DNA of 60,248 nt from an actinobacterium SCGC AAA027-J17. GTDB taxonomy: Bacteria > Actinomycetota > Actinomycetes > Nanopelagicales > Nanopelagicaceae. Position numbers and translations under genes: made by a program. Positions 10,834-20,241 of this stretch are shown here, in pieces. The stretch spans positions 1 to 60,248 of the forward strand of contig KB912787.1 of NCBI GenBank assembly GCA_000383815.1. Direction: 5' to 3'. Positions within the stretch are counted from its first letter, which is position 1, and each line of letters starts with the position of its first letter. The notes beneath the pieces are model-generated. The model was given only the letters and a program-made list of their open reading frames with translations, ran no database searches and was not told the origin of the DNA.

Positions 10834-12198
10834 ATGGCCAGTACCTCAATTTTTTGGTTTCGCAGGGATTTGCGATTAAATGACAACCCAGCACTGTTGG
10901 CTGCAATTGCTGAAAGTGATGAAATCATCCCAGTATTTATTTTAGATCCAAGGCAGATAGAAAAATTAGGCGATAAAGGTAAGGCGTATCTGGCGCAATC
11001 ACTTCATCTGCTTGATCAGTCATTAGATAACAAATTGCATGTGATAGTTGGTGATCCACTAACAGTGCTTAAAGATTTAAGTAAAAAACATAATGCAACT
11101 TCAGTGCATATCTCAGCCTCATATGAACCAAATGATTCAAATGAGGATCAAAAGATTGAGTCAGCTGGTGTGAAATTAGTTAGAACTGGATCACCTTATG
11201 CAGTTGCACCTGGTCGAGTTAGAAAGCCAAGTGATGACACTCCGTACCGGGTATACACACCATTTTATAAAGCATGGTCCTTGCATGGTTGGCGTAAACC
11301 AGCAGATAAACCAAAAAGCATTAATGCGGTAAAGCCAGGCAATGATGCACGTGCATTTCCAGATTGGAAAGTGCCTAATGGGGTAAAGATAACTCCAGCA
11401 GGTGAAGCTGCGGCCTTAGAGCGTTTTAAATATTTTCAAAAAAATGGATTAGACGATTACGACCAAGCACGAAATCTTGCTGGAATTGATGGCACAAGCA
11501 AGATGAGTGCCCACCTAACTTGGGGTGAGATTCATCCAAGAACTTTGCTATCTCCTCTTGGTGAAAGTAAGGCGCATGATGTATTTCGTAAAGAGATTGC
11601 TTGGCGTGAGTTTTATGCTGATGTCTTGTTTCATAATCCGCATACTGAAACAGGTTATTACGCACCGCAGTTTGCCAGTATGCGTTATGACAAACCTGGT
11701 GAAAAATTCAAAGCATGGTGTGAAGGAAAGACTGGTTACCCATTTGTTGATGCTGCCATGCGCCAACTTTTAACTGAAGGCTGGATGCACAACCGCACCC
11801 GAATGGTTGTGGCATCCTTCCTAGTTAAAGATCTACATCTTGAGTGGCAGCTAGGAGAGCGCTTTTTTAGAGAGCATTTAGTTGATTATGATGTGGCCTC
11901 AAATGCACATGGCTGGCAGTGGACAGCAGGTTGTGGAACAGATGCCTCACCTTATTACCGAATCTTTAATCCAATTGAGCAAGGAAAACGATTTGATGAA
12001 AATGGGGATTATGTTCGTAAGTATGTGCCAGAGCTAGCCCACATCAAAGGTATTGAGGTGCAGGAGCCATGGGAGGCAGCTGATGGCTATTCAAAAGGTT
12101 ATGTTAAACAAATAGTTGATCACAAAGCAGAGCGAATTGAATCTTTAGCCAGGCTTGAGGAGATAAAAGTTAATAAACCAGCCTACCCAAAGGATTAA
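10834..12198 (+). CDS. phrB: Deoxyribodipyrimidine photolyase
   Basis: 454 aa; IFWFRRDLRLNDNPAL, MVVASFLVKDLHLEWQLGERFFREHLVDYDVASNAHGWQWTAGCGTDASPYYRIFNP. Confidence 0.95.
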   Translation: MASTSIFWFRRDLRLNDNPALLAAIAESDEIIPVFILDPRQIEKLGDKGKAYLAQSLHLLDQSLDNKLHVIVGDPLTVLKDLSKKHNATSVHISASYEPNDSNEDQKIESAGVKLVRTGSPYAVAPGRVRKPSDDTPYRVYTPFYKAWSLHGWRKPADKPKSINAVKPGNDARAFPDWKVPNGVKITPAGEAAALERFKYFQKNGLDDYDQARNLAGIDGTSKMSAHLTWGEIHPRTLLSPLGESKAHDVFRKEIAWREFYADVLFHNPHTETGYYAPQFASMRYDKPGEKFKAWCEGKTGYPFVDAAMRQLLTEGWMHNRTRMVVASFLVKDLHLEWQLGERFFREHLVDYDVASNAHGWQWTAGCGTDASPYYRIFNPIEQGKRFDENGDYVRKYVPELAHIKGIEVQEPWEAADGYSKGYVKQIVDHKAERIESLARLEEIKVNKPAYPKD

Positions 12199-12199
12199 T

Positions 12200-13732
12200 G
12201 TGAGCCAGCACGAAGTTGTAATTGTTGGTGGCGGTCACAACGGATTAGTAGCAGCTTGCTATCTAGCAAAAGCTGGCAAAAAAGTTTTGGTATTAGAAGC
12301 GAACAAGCAGATTGGCGGTGCTTCAATATCTGAGTATGTATTTGCTGGTTTAGAGGCAAAGTTATCTAGATACTCATATTTAGTATCACTTTTGCCTGAT
12401 CAAATAATCACAGATCTTGACTTAAACTTTAAAACAATCTCTAGAAAAGTTTCCTCATATACTCCTTATCAAAATAAAGATGAAGACGCTGGTCTGCTAG
12501 TAAACCGAGTATGGGATCAGAGCAATAAAGAATCATTTTTCAATCTGACTAAATCAAATGATGAAAGTGATGCTTGGCTTAAGTTTTATGATCAGGTTAG
12601 CCAATTAGCGAAGGTAATTGCTCCCACCTTACTTAAGCCGCTGCCAACAAGGAGTGAACTAAAGAAGCAGTTAAATGATGATCAAATCTGGAGGATTTTG
12701 ATCGAGCAATCTCTAGGAAAAACCCTAGATGAGTACTTTGATAATGATTTAGTAAAGGGCGTAGTGCTCACCGATGGATTAATCGGCACATTTACCTCAG
12801 CCTATGAGATGCAGACAAATATTTGTTTCCTCTACCACTTAATTGGAAATGGCACAGGTGAGTGGAAGGTGCCTCAAGGAGGTATGGGAGCGCTTGTAAG
12901 AGAGCTTGAAAACAAAGCTATCTCACTTGGGGTTGAGATTAAAGTTAACTCGAAAGTTAAATCAATTAATGCTCAACCTAATCAAGTAAGTATTGAATTG
13001 GAAAATGGGCAAAATTATGAGGCTAAGTACCTACTTTCAAATGTGGCTCCACAAGTTCTTGCCAAGTTGCAAGGTGCGGTAGTTCCGCAATCATTAGAGG
13101 GCTCACAAGTTAAGATAAATATGTTGCTTAAGAGCCTGCCTAAATTTAAGTCTGGGGTTTCTGCCAGCGATGCCTTCGTTGGAACTCTTCATATTAATGA
13201 AAGTTTTGCTCAGCTAGAGCGGGCATATCAGCAGGCAAAGGCAGGATCTTTGCCAGATGAGCTGCCACTTGAGATGTATTGCCATTCATTAACTGATAAC
13301 TCAATTCTTTCTGATGAATTAAATCAAAAAGGCTTTCATACCTTAACCATTTTTGCTCTCCACACACCAGCTAAGTTATTTGATAAAGAGCCAGATAAAG
13401 TAAAGGAGCTGGCAAAGCAAAGAGCATTAGCTGCCTTAAATCAATACTTAGTAGATCCGATTGAGAATCACTTAGCAACAGATGCAAATGGTCAATTATG
13501 TATCGAGGTTAAGTCACCAATTGATTTAGAAAATGAGATCAACTTGCCTCGCGGGAATATATTTCATAAAGATCTTTCGATGCCATTTAAATCAGATGAC
13601 TCCACTATTAAATGGGGAGTTGAAACAAATCACCCAAGAGTTTTCTTATGTGGTGCTGGAGCTATTCGTGGCGGCGGTGTTAGTGGAATCCCAGGACACA
13701 ACGCCGCTATGGCAATTTTGGAGTTAAACTAA
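12200..13732 (+). CDS. FAD-dependent oxidoreductase, phytoene desaturase/PYROXD2-like
   Basis: HEVVIVGGGHNGLVAACYLAKAGKKVLVLEA; C-terminal GAGAIRGGGVSGIPGHNAA. Confidence 0.8.
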   Translation: MSQHEVVIVGGGHNGLVAACYLAKAGKKVLVLEANKQIGGASISEYVFAGLEAKLSRYSYLVSLLPDQIITDLDLNFKTISRKVSSYTPYQNKDEDAGLLVNRVWDQSNKESFFNLTKSNDESDAWLKFYDQVSQLAKVIAPTLLKPLPTRSELKKQLNDDQIWRILIEQSLGKTLDEYFDNDLVKGVVLTDGLIGTFTSAYEMQTNICFLYHLIGNGTGEWKVPQGGMGALVRELENKAISLGVEIKVNSKVKSINAQPNQVSIELENGQNYEAKYLLSNVAPQVLAKLQGAVVPQSLEGSQVKINMLLKSLPKFKSGVSASDAFVGTLHINESFAQLERAYQQAKAGSLPDELPLEMYCHSLTDNSILSDELNQKGFHTLTIFALHTPAKLFDKEPDKVKELAKQRALAALNQYLVDPIENHLATDANGQLCIEVKSPIDLENEINLPRGNIFHKDLSMPFKSDDSTIKWGVETNHPRVFLCGAGAIRGGGVSGIPGHNAAMAILELN

Positions 13733-15154
13733 AAAGTTAGAGAACTGCCAAGGATCACTCTCGTCATACTGGCGATTATTCCAACCCTTAAACAGATCAT
13801 TTCGATGCATAAGTGGATCCCAATCAGCAGCAGCTGAGCGGTAACCGCCCCAATACTTTTCGGCAAATCCAAGAACTGCTCGCCAAGGTAAATCATCTGG
13901 CACTAAGTAGCCAGAGTTTGGATTAGCCATTGCCCAAGCAACAGCTGCGTAAACTGCACTAGCAACCTGCACGGTAGTGGCAGATTGTTTTGGCACAAGT
14001 TTTCTTGAATCATGAATATTTAGTAGTGAACCAGTCCACCATGATTTATAAGGATGGCCCATAAGTAATACACCTAATCGATCATCACCATCAATAATCT
14101 CTTCATTCATGATTCGTTGATTCTCTGTCAGATCCCATTGGCACATCTGTAACTCATGCATAGAGGCAACCGCTGCATCAGTTGGGCAGTAGGCATAATG
14201 AACAGTTGGGCGATAAACCGCTTTGCCATTCTCCCAAACCGTTAAGTGATCACTAATTGTGAAAGCTTCACCATGGCGAATAACCATTCCAGTTGTCTCC
14301 ATGTTTGGTACCCATGATCGAACCCAGGTTGTTGCTCCTGGTTGGGCAATACAAATCTGATTTTTTGGGCCATCTGCATGTTGATAAGCATTTACCGGCA
14401 GAGTTTTCTCATGAGTTCCCCAACCCATCTCAGCTGGTGCAATTCCCTCTTCATAGAAGCCCTCAACCGACCAGGTATTAACAAACTCATTTACCTGCTT
14501 TGGTTTGTCAGATATTTGAGTATCTCGCTCGGCAATATGTATTACTTTTACGCCAAGTTTTTGCGCAAGAACTGGAAAGTTCTCATCAGACAAAGCTTGT
14601 TCAATACCAGAGACTTTGCCATCCTTAATTGCACAAGTGGCAATATCAAATAATGCTTTTTTAGTCAGGTGTGAAACTAAACCAGGGTTTGCACCATGTT
14701 CAACAATTGCAGTAGGTCCTTTTCCACTCCAGGTATCAGTTAACTTACGAAGTTTCATATGGCGCCAGTAAAGTGTGCGCTCTGTTGGATTACGAGTAGC
14801 ACCTGCTGCGTAAGGATCCCACTCTTCGATTGATGTGTTTAAGTAGATCACGCCATGATCATGTGCCCAACCAATGATTGCATTAGCATCAATATTCCAG
14901 GCTAAATCTAAAAGAAAATCTCCAGCGGATAAGTATTTTGATAAAAATTGATCCATATTTTCGCGGGTAAGTTGATCTTGCACATAGGTAGCGCCCGCCT
15001 TTATTGCCTCTGAAACACGGCTTCGATTATCACGCATATCTGCAATCGTGATCTGTTTTGCATCTACAAGATGCTCAATTAGAAGTGGTAGTACACATTG
15101 TGAAACTGAACCTGCACCTAAAACCAGAACTCGATTTGGAAAGCGTGCTGCCAA
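13724..15154 (-). CDS. hss: Homospermidine synthase
   Basis: 476 aa; VLVLGAGSVSQCVLPLLIEH, DLAWNIDANAIIGWAHDHGVIYLNTSIEEWDPY, HGANPGLVSH. Confidence 0.85.
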   Translation of the reverse strand: MAARFPNRVLVLGAGSVSQCVLPLLIEHLVDAKQITIADMRDNRSRVSEAIKAGATYVQDQLTRENMDQFLSKYLSAGDFLLDLAWNIDANAIIGWAHDHGVIYLNTSIEEWDPYAAGATRNPTERTLYWRHMKLRKLTDTWSGKGPTAIVEHGANPGLVSHLTKKALFDIATCAIKDGKVSGIEQALSDENFPVLAQKLGVKVIHIAERDTQISDKPKQVNEFVNTWSVEGFYEEGIAPAEMGWGTHEKTLPVNAYQHADGPKNQICIAQPGATTWVRSWVPNMETTGMVIRHGEAFTISDHLTVWENGKAVYRPTVHYAYCPTDAAVASMHELQMCQWDLTENQRIMNEEIIDGDDRLGVLLMGHPYKSWWTGSLLNIHDSRKLVPKQSATTVQVASAVYAAVAWAMANPNSGYLVPDDLPWRAVLGFAEKYWGGYRSAAADWDPLMHRNDLFKGWNNRQYDESDPWQFSNFLV

Positions 15155-15198
15155 TTAGGACCTCCTAGATTCTTGCTAACCTCTTTAGCCAGTGAAGA

Positions 15199-16602
15199 TT
15201 AACCTATATTTTCAACTTTGCTATCCCACAAAAGTGATCCCTTGCCACTTCGCTTGGCCTCATACATTGCTAAATCTGCCCGCCGTAGTGAAGTGATTGG
15301 ATCTGCTCCATCTTCAATTACGGCATATCCAATACTTACTTTCACCTTCACCTGGCCAGTAAGAAGTGAGATTGGATAGCTCAAGGTTGCTCCAATCGCC
15401 TGTGCTAACTCACTTGCCTCTGCTGAATCAATTTGAGCAAGCACGCCAAACTCATCCCCGCCAAGGCGGGCAAGCTGAGCAGTTGCCGGTATTACGCGAG
15501 TGAATCTATTTGCTACCTGCCTTAATAACTCATCCCCGGCAGCATGGCCCATGGTGTCATTAATCTTTTTAAAGCCATCTAGATCTAACAGGAATATGTA
15601 ACCTGACCTGAGTTGGCCTAAGTGAAGTAAGAAATTGCGGCGATTAGATAATCCAGTTAACTCATCAGTCCTAGCTAGCACTCTCTCAGTTCCAGCAGTA
15701 TTTGCCTCTTGAAGTGCAAAACTCATTCGGATAAAAGCTAAGGCAATGGTTATAAAACCTGGAACTAAGATAAAACTTGGAAAGTAACCAGGTCGAAGTG
15801 CTGCAACTCCAAGCAGACAACTGCTAGCAATTAAGGCAATAGTTGCACTGTATGAGGAAATTTTCTCTGAAAATTTAGATTCAGGTGATGGGTATGAAAG
15901 CGCTAGGGCAAGTAGGAGCAAGCCCAAGATCCATCCATCATCTGAAATTGATCCAAATTGATAAGAACCGTTTAGTGAGCTCCAAATAAAGAAAAAATCA
16001 GCTCCTACAAAACTAAGTAAACCACCAACTAGCAAAGCTGATCTAATGCAGAAGGGAGTGAGTAATAGGTAAACCACAACCATTGCGAGTAAAACTATGT
16101 CACCTACTGGATAGAGAATCGATGTAAAAACCTGCCAGGTGGAGCCATCAAAACCAACCATGGCAGGTTTAAGAAAAAATGCGGTCAGCACGCTGGTAAA
16201 TCCAATAGCAATAATTACGGTATCTAGTAGCTCAAGTGCTGAAATCGATCGCTTGTGAGTAAAGCTTCTAGTCACACCTACAAAAACTAAGGGATAAAAT
16301 ATTACATAGCAAAAATCAGAAACACTTTCTGGTATCTGTAAATCGAAAAATGAGTTCCAGGTTGAGAAAAATGAGCCCAAACTCCAACCCAAAGCGGCTA
16401 AGCCAAATGAGTTAGCAGTAATTCGATCTGTGAGCAGTGGTGCATTAAATGCAATAGCAGCGGCAAATAAGCCAACTAGGTTAAAGAGTATTAGATCAAC
16501 TAAGACATTATTCTCAGGAAGTACCCAACTCATGATCAGATGTAAGGCCAGAACTGATCCGGTGAGCAATTTCAGCCCAAGATAAGGTCGCTTCAAATTC
16601 AC
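15199..16602 (-). CDS. Membrane-anchored GGDEF diguanylate cyclase
   Basis: Multi-TM N-terminus plus DELTGLSNRRNFL ... DLDGFKKINDTMGHAAGDELL ... RLGGDEFGVL. Confidence 0.88.
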   Translation of the reverse strand: MNLKRPYLGLKLLTGSVLALHLIMSWVLPENNVLVDLILFNLVGLFAAAIAFNAPLLTDRITANSFGLAALGWSLGSFFSTWNSFFDLQIPESVSDFCYVIFYPLVFVGVTRSFTHKRSISALELLDTVIIAIGFTSVLTAFFLKPAMVGFDGSTWQVFTSILYPVGDIVLLAMVVVYLLLTPFCIRSALLVGGLLSFVGADFFFIWSSLNGSYQFGSISDDGWILGLLLLALALSYPSPESKFSEKISSYSATIALIASSCLLGVAALRPGYFPSFILVPGFITIALAFIRMSFALQEANTAGTERVLARTDELTGLSNRRNFLLHLGQLRSGYIFLLDLDGFKKINDTMGHAAGDELLRQVANRFTRVIPATAQLARLGGDEFGVLAQIDSAEASELAQAIGATLSYPISLLTGQVKVKVSIGYAVIEDGADPITSLRRADLAMYEAKRSGKGSLLWDSKVENIG

Positions 16603-16656
16603 AATTAATAGTAAAATACGGGTGACTTTAAAAGAAGAGACTTGGGGAAAAAATAA

Positions 16657-17079
16657 GTGGTTGCACTATCAAGGCGAGGTTTTATTTGTGGTGGTGCTGC
16701 AGTTGCAGCTCTGGCAACCATGCCAGCGATAGCGGCAACTGGAGTCAAAACTCTTTCAAATGGTCGTACCGAGGTTAATCTGGCAGCAAATCCAGCGCTG
16801 GCTAAAGTGGGCACTGTTATTGAATTAAATATTAAGAAGTATGGAAGGGTTGCAATAGTTCGCACCTCAAAGTCAGCAAAGGGTTTTTCAGTTTTTAATC
16901 TTTCTTGTCCGCATGCTGGGGTTCGCGTTACTCAATCATCAGGTGGTTGGGTCTGTCCAGGCCCAAGAGGACATGGATCTGAGTTTGCATTAAATGGTGC
17001 GTTAAAGGTTGGCCCTGCTACATCAGCACTGCGGGCAATTAAATTTACGGCAACAAGTAAGGCTGTAACAATCGCTTAA
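16657..17079 (+). CDS. Tat-exported Rieske-like [2Fe-2S] protein with atypical second box
   Basis: SRRGFICGG Tat-like signal; CPHAGVRVTQSSGGWVCPGPRGHGSEFALNGALKVGPA. Confidence 0.7.
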   Translation: MVALSRRGFICGGAAVAALATMPAIAATGVKTLSNGRTEVNLAANPALAKVGTVIELNIKKYGRVAIVRTSKSAKGFSVFNLSCPHAGVRVTQSSGGWVCPGPRGHGSEFALNGALKVGPATSALRAIKFTATSKAVTIA

Positions 17080-17096
17080 GCAATCGTTACAGCCTT
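17059..17096. terminator. Bidirectional hairpin between convergent genes
   Basis: aaggctgtaac ... gttacagcctt, 11 bp perfect stem spanning the stop codon of 16657..17079. Confidence 0.65.
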
Positions 17097-17107
17097 CCTT
17101 AGTTTAA

Positions 17108-17875
17108 TTAGTACTTTGGGTTACAAGTGTCTTTAATTGTTGATGTAACTGTTTGAAGAAGCGTAAATACATTCTTAGCATCGGCTAGATAACCATCTAG
17201 CGAATTTATTACAGACTCTATTGGACCCTTATTTGCTTCCAGAGTTGTAATTTTAGTAGCCAAAGAACTAGACAGGGCGGTAAGTCTAGCTTTCGTTGTA
17301 GAGCTCGTGCTTCTAGATGCAGAACTATTTAATGCAGATACCTGTGCAGTAGCCGCAGTAATCACCTTTGCTGGTGTTGGCATTTGACCTATTTTTGTAT
17401 TTGCATTTGTTGGTTGATGTACTAACCAAAACTTTGTAGAGCCAATATTTGCTGAAGTAGGGGCTCTATTTGTGCTGGACTTTGTGGCTGTGTAGTAAGT
17501 AGATCCGTAGTAAACAACATCTGATTTTTTGTATGAAATCAGACTATTCCACATAATTAAATCTCTAAGTGGAGCACCAACTGGTTCGACTTGATTTCGT
17601 CTTTCGAGCTCAATCTGACGAAGCACAGCGGTACCCTCTTTTTTGCTGGCTATGTACTCAGGGTCATTGTTAAATTCAAGGCAGCCATCCCAGACCCAAG
17701 TTAACTTTGTGGTGTTAAAGAATGGGTTCTTTGCGCAGATGTAATTATTTTTACCAATTTTGGCTTTTGCACCTGCAGTACTACAAGTTCCACCTGCGGT
17801 TGCAGCTTGTACTGGTGTAGTAACACCGAGAATTAAGAAAGCGGCAACTGCTAGAACTGAAATCTTAGTTTTCAC
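17108..17875 (-). CDS. Secreted protein with CBM5/12-like segment
   Basis: Signal peptide; SYKKSDVVYYGSTYYTATKSSTNRAPTSANIGSTKFWLV resembles the chitin-binding-type 5/12 fold signature; coiled C-terminus. Confidence 0.55.
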   Translation of the reverse strand: MKTKISVLAVAAFLILGVTTPVQAATAGGTCSTAGAKAKIGKNNYICAKNPFFNTTKLTWVWDGCLEFNNDPEYIASKKEGTAVLRQIELERRNQVEPVGAPLRDLIMWNSLISYKKSDVVYYGSTYYTATKSSTNRAPTSANIGSTKFWLVHQPTNANTKIGQMPTPAKVITAATAQVSALNSSASRSTSSTTKARLTALSSSLATKITTLEANKGPIESVINSLDGYLADAKNVFTLLQTVTSTIKDTCNPKY

Positions 17876-17977
17876 TATTTTTCTCCTTGGTTAGGTATGG
17901 CTGCAGTCTACTTGAGCAATCACCTACCTGTAGGTAAATGACTGGGGTCAACCCGTGAATTTGATGTGAAAAATTGT

Positions 17978-18751
17978 TTATTTCACTCTTTGTTTGCGCC
18001 GCACGTTAATGCCAGCCTTGCGCACTATTGGCCGTGGGGCAATGCGGGCAATGGTGCTTAAAAGTAAATACTGAAACCCTGGAATGCAAATAACTTTGCC
18101 AGCTTTCACATCACGCCAAGACTTTTTAACAACCTGATCAGTTGTTAACCACATGTAATTTGGTAAGCCAGTCATTTTCATCTTTCCTCGGGCATGAAAC
18201 TCAGTTCTAGTAAATCCTGGACATAAAGCTGAAACCTTAATGTTTGTATTGCGAAGTTCAGTGTGTAGATACTCAGAAAATACAGTTAAATAAGATTTTG
18301 CAGCAGAGTAGGTACCACCGGCAATAAAACTAGCCACACTGCTCACGTTGACGATTACACCAGAATTTCGCTTGACCATCTGCGGTAGCACTGCATGGCT
18401 TAATCTCATGGGCGCAGTGACTAAAACATCGAGCAATTCCTGCTCTTTTGCCAATGAGCTATCAATAAAGCTGTCTTTAATACCAAAACCTGCATTATTG
18501 ATTAGTACCTCAATTGGCTTTGCTGTGCTGGCTAGCCGCTTTTCAACCTTGGCCAGTTGAGCAGGCTTAGTTAAATCAGCCTTTAATGATTCAACTTTAA
18601 TTCCGTAGGTTTTGCCTAAATCTTTTGCAACTTTGTGTAATCTTGGAAGATCTCTGGCTACTAAAACTAAATCAAATCCCTCTTTTGCCAGTAATTGTGC
18701 ATATGAATAACCAATACCTGCGGTTGCCCCAGTTACTAGCGCGGTGGCCAT
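17978..18751 (-). CDS. Short-chain dehydrogenase/reductase (SDR)
   Basis: ALVTGATAGIGYSYAQLLA; NNAG; YSAAKSYL. Confidence 0.9.
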   Translation of the reverse strand: MATALVTGATAGIGYSYAQLLAKEGFDLVLVARDLPRLHKVAKDLGKTYGIKVESLKADLTKPAQLAKVEKRLASTAKPIEVLINNAGFGIKDSFIDSSLAKEQELLDVLVTAPMRLSHAVLPQMVKRNSGVIVNVSSVASFIAGGTYSAAKSYLTVFSEYLHTELRNTNIKVSALCPGFTRTEFHARGKMKMTGLPNYMWLTTDQVVKKSWRDVKAGKVICIPGFQYLLLSTIARIAPRPIVRKAGINVRRKQRVK

Positions 18752-19978
18752 TTACTTGGTAATTCCTGCCGTATCTTCATCACGAATATGCCATGAGGTG
18801 CCATACTCTTCAAGCAGATCTAGATAAGGCTTTGATTCAAACCACTCTGGTCCATTTACTCCTCTTGGCTTCCAAACACCGTTGTGGATTAACTCCAATG
18901 CAATTACAGGATTGATCGCAGTTTGCCAAACAACTGCTTGATCACCGAACTCTTTCATCGACCATGCGTTATCTACAACGTTGTAAATGTAAACAGCTTT
19001 TGGATTTCCTTGTTTATCTAATCCCTTAACTAATGCACCTGCACAAGTTTTACCTCGCATACGCTCACCCAAGGTAGCTGGATCTGGCAATGATGCGGTT
19101 AGTAGATCTCTTGGTGAGACTGAAACACCTTGCACCTCAACTGTTTCTTTTCTATCCATACCAAGCATGTTGATTGTTTTTAAAATAGTAATGAACTCAG
19201 CGCCAAGTCCATACTTAAAGTTAACTTTCTTAGCATCAATTTTTTGTGGAATAAGTACTACCTCTTCGTGCTCAACATTGACGCACTCAACTGGACCAAT
19301 ACCTTCTGGAAAATCAAATATTTCTAGCTCTGAAAATGGTGTGGTGGTGTACCAGCCTCGGCCATCCTCCCAAACAAGTGGGGGATTTAAGCACTCTTCA
19401 ATGGTAGTCCAGATTGAAAAGGAGGGAGCAAAATCAAAGCCTTCAACTCTTAAATTTGAGCCATCCAAAATAGTGCAGGAATCAATTCGGCTAAATAAAT
19501 GCTCACTTGCATACTTGGCGAAAACATCGCTCATTCCTGGCTCAACACCCATACCAATTAAGGCAAAGATTTTGCGCTCATCCCAGTTGTAGTCACGGGC
19601 AAATTGTTCATCGCCCAACTTAACTCCGGTTTCGGTGTATGGATAGTGGGGATGCTTACGAGAAAGTGACATTGCCATATCTATGTAGTTTGTATTCTCG
19701 ATCTCACAAGCTAGGAAAATAGGCATAACAAAGCGCGGATCTACCGCATTAATGACTACATCAGGATCTGCTTTACGGATTAACTCTCTAATATCTTCTA
19801 GCTCTGCCGCATTTACCATCGCAGCTGAAAAGCGAGGATCCTTTACGCGCGCAACAGCCTCTTCTGCTCTTGCAAGTGTGCGATCGGCAATCACCATTGA
19901 TTCAATAAATGACCTACGAGAAGCGATATTAGCTATCGCTCTACCAACTCCACCGGCGCCTATAACGAGGGCCTTCAT
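18752..19978 (-). CDS. Saccharopine dehydrogenase-family protein (possible carboxynorspermidine synthase/dehydrogenase)
   Basis: MKALVIGAGGVGRAIANIASRR, GMGVEPGMSDVFAKYA; 408 aa. Confidence 0.75.
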   Translation of the reverse strand: MKALVIGAGGVGRAIANIASRRSFIESMVIADRTLARAEEAVARVKDPRFSAAMVNAAELEDIRELIRKADPDVVINAVDPRFVMPIFLACEIENTNYIDMAMSLSRKHPHYPYTETGVKLGDEQFARDYNWDERKIFALIGMGVEPGMSDVFAKYASEHLFSRIDSCTILDGSNLRVEGFDFAPSFSIWTTIEECLNPPLVWEDGRGWYTTTPFSELEIFDFPEGIGPVECVNVEHEEVVLIPQKIDAKKVNFKYGLGAEFITILKTINMLGMDRKETVEVQGVSVSPRDLLTASLPDPATLGERMRGKTCAGALVKGLDKQGNPKAVYIYNVVDNAWSMKEFGDQAVVWQTAINPVIALELIHNGVWKPRGVNGPEWFESKPYLDLLEEYGTSWHIRDEDTAGITK

Positions 19979-20122
19979 GATATTTCAACTCCAAACGAAT
20001 TACTTTAATACTATCTCAGCGTTAAATTAAAGACAAATTTACGCATGTTTATTGATTAGTTATCAATTAAACTCAAGTTAAATTACAATAAACCTTCTAA
20101 TAGAATTTAATATAAATATTTT

Positions 20123-20198
20123 GTCCCCGTAGCTCAGTGGATAGAGCAACCGCCTCCTAAGCGGTAGGTCGCAGGTTCAACTCCCGCCGGGGACGCCA
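20123..20198 (+). tRNA. tRNA-Arg(CCT)
   Basis: Cloverleaf GTCCCCG-TA-GCTC..GAGC-A-ACCGC-CTCCTAA-GCGGT-..-GCAGG-TTCAACT-CCCGC-CGGGGAC-G-CCA; anticodon CCT, CCA encoded. Confidence 0.93.
20145..20196 (+). repeat. 52 bp direct repeat copy 1 (3' part of tRNA-Arg; candidate att site)
   Basis: agcaaccgcctcctaagcggtaggtcgcaggttcaactcccgccggggacgc, identical to 21191..21242. Confidence 0.97.
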
Positions 20199-20241
20199 AT
20201 AAAAGTTGTTTGTTTTCAAGAAGCAAAGGTAAATTTCCAAC

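Noticed and set aside
10817-10906. N-terminal extension of the esterase (MQPTVLGCHLIANPC...)
   Set aside because: It would overlap the conserved photolyase N-terminus on the other strand; the GTG at 10816 fits better.
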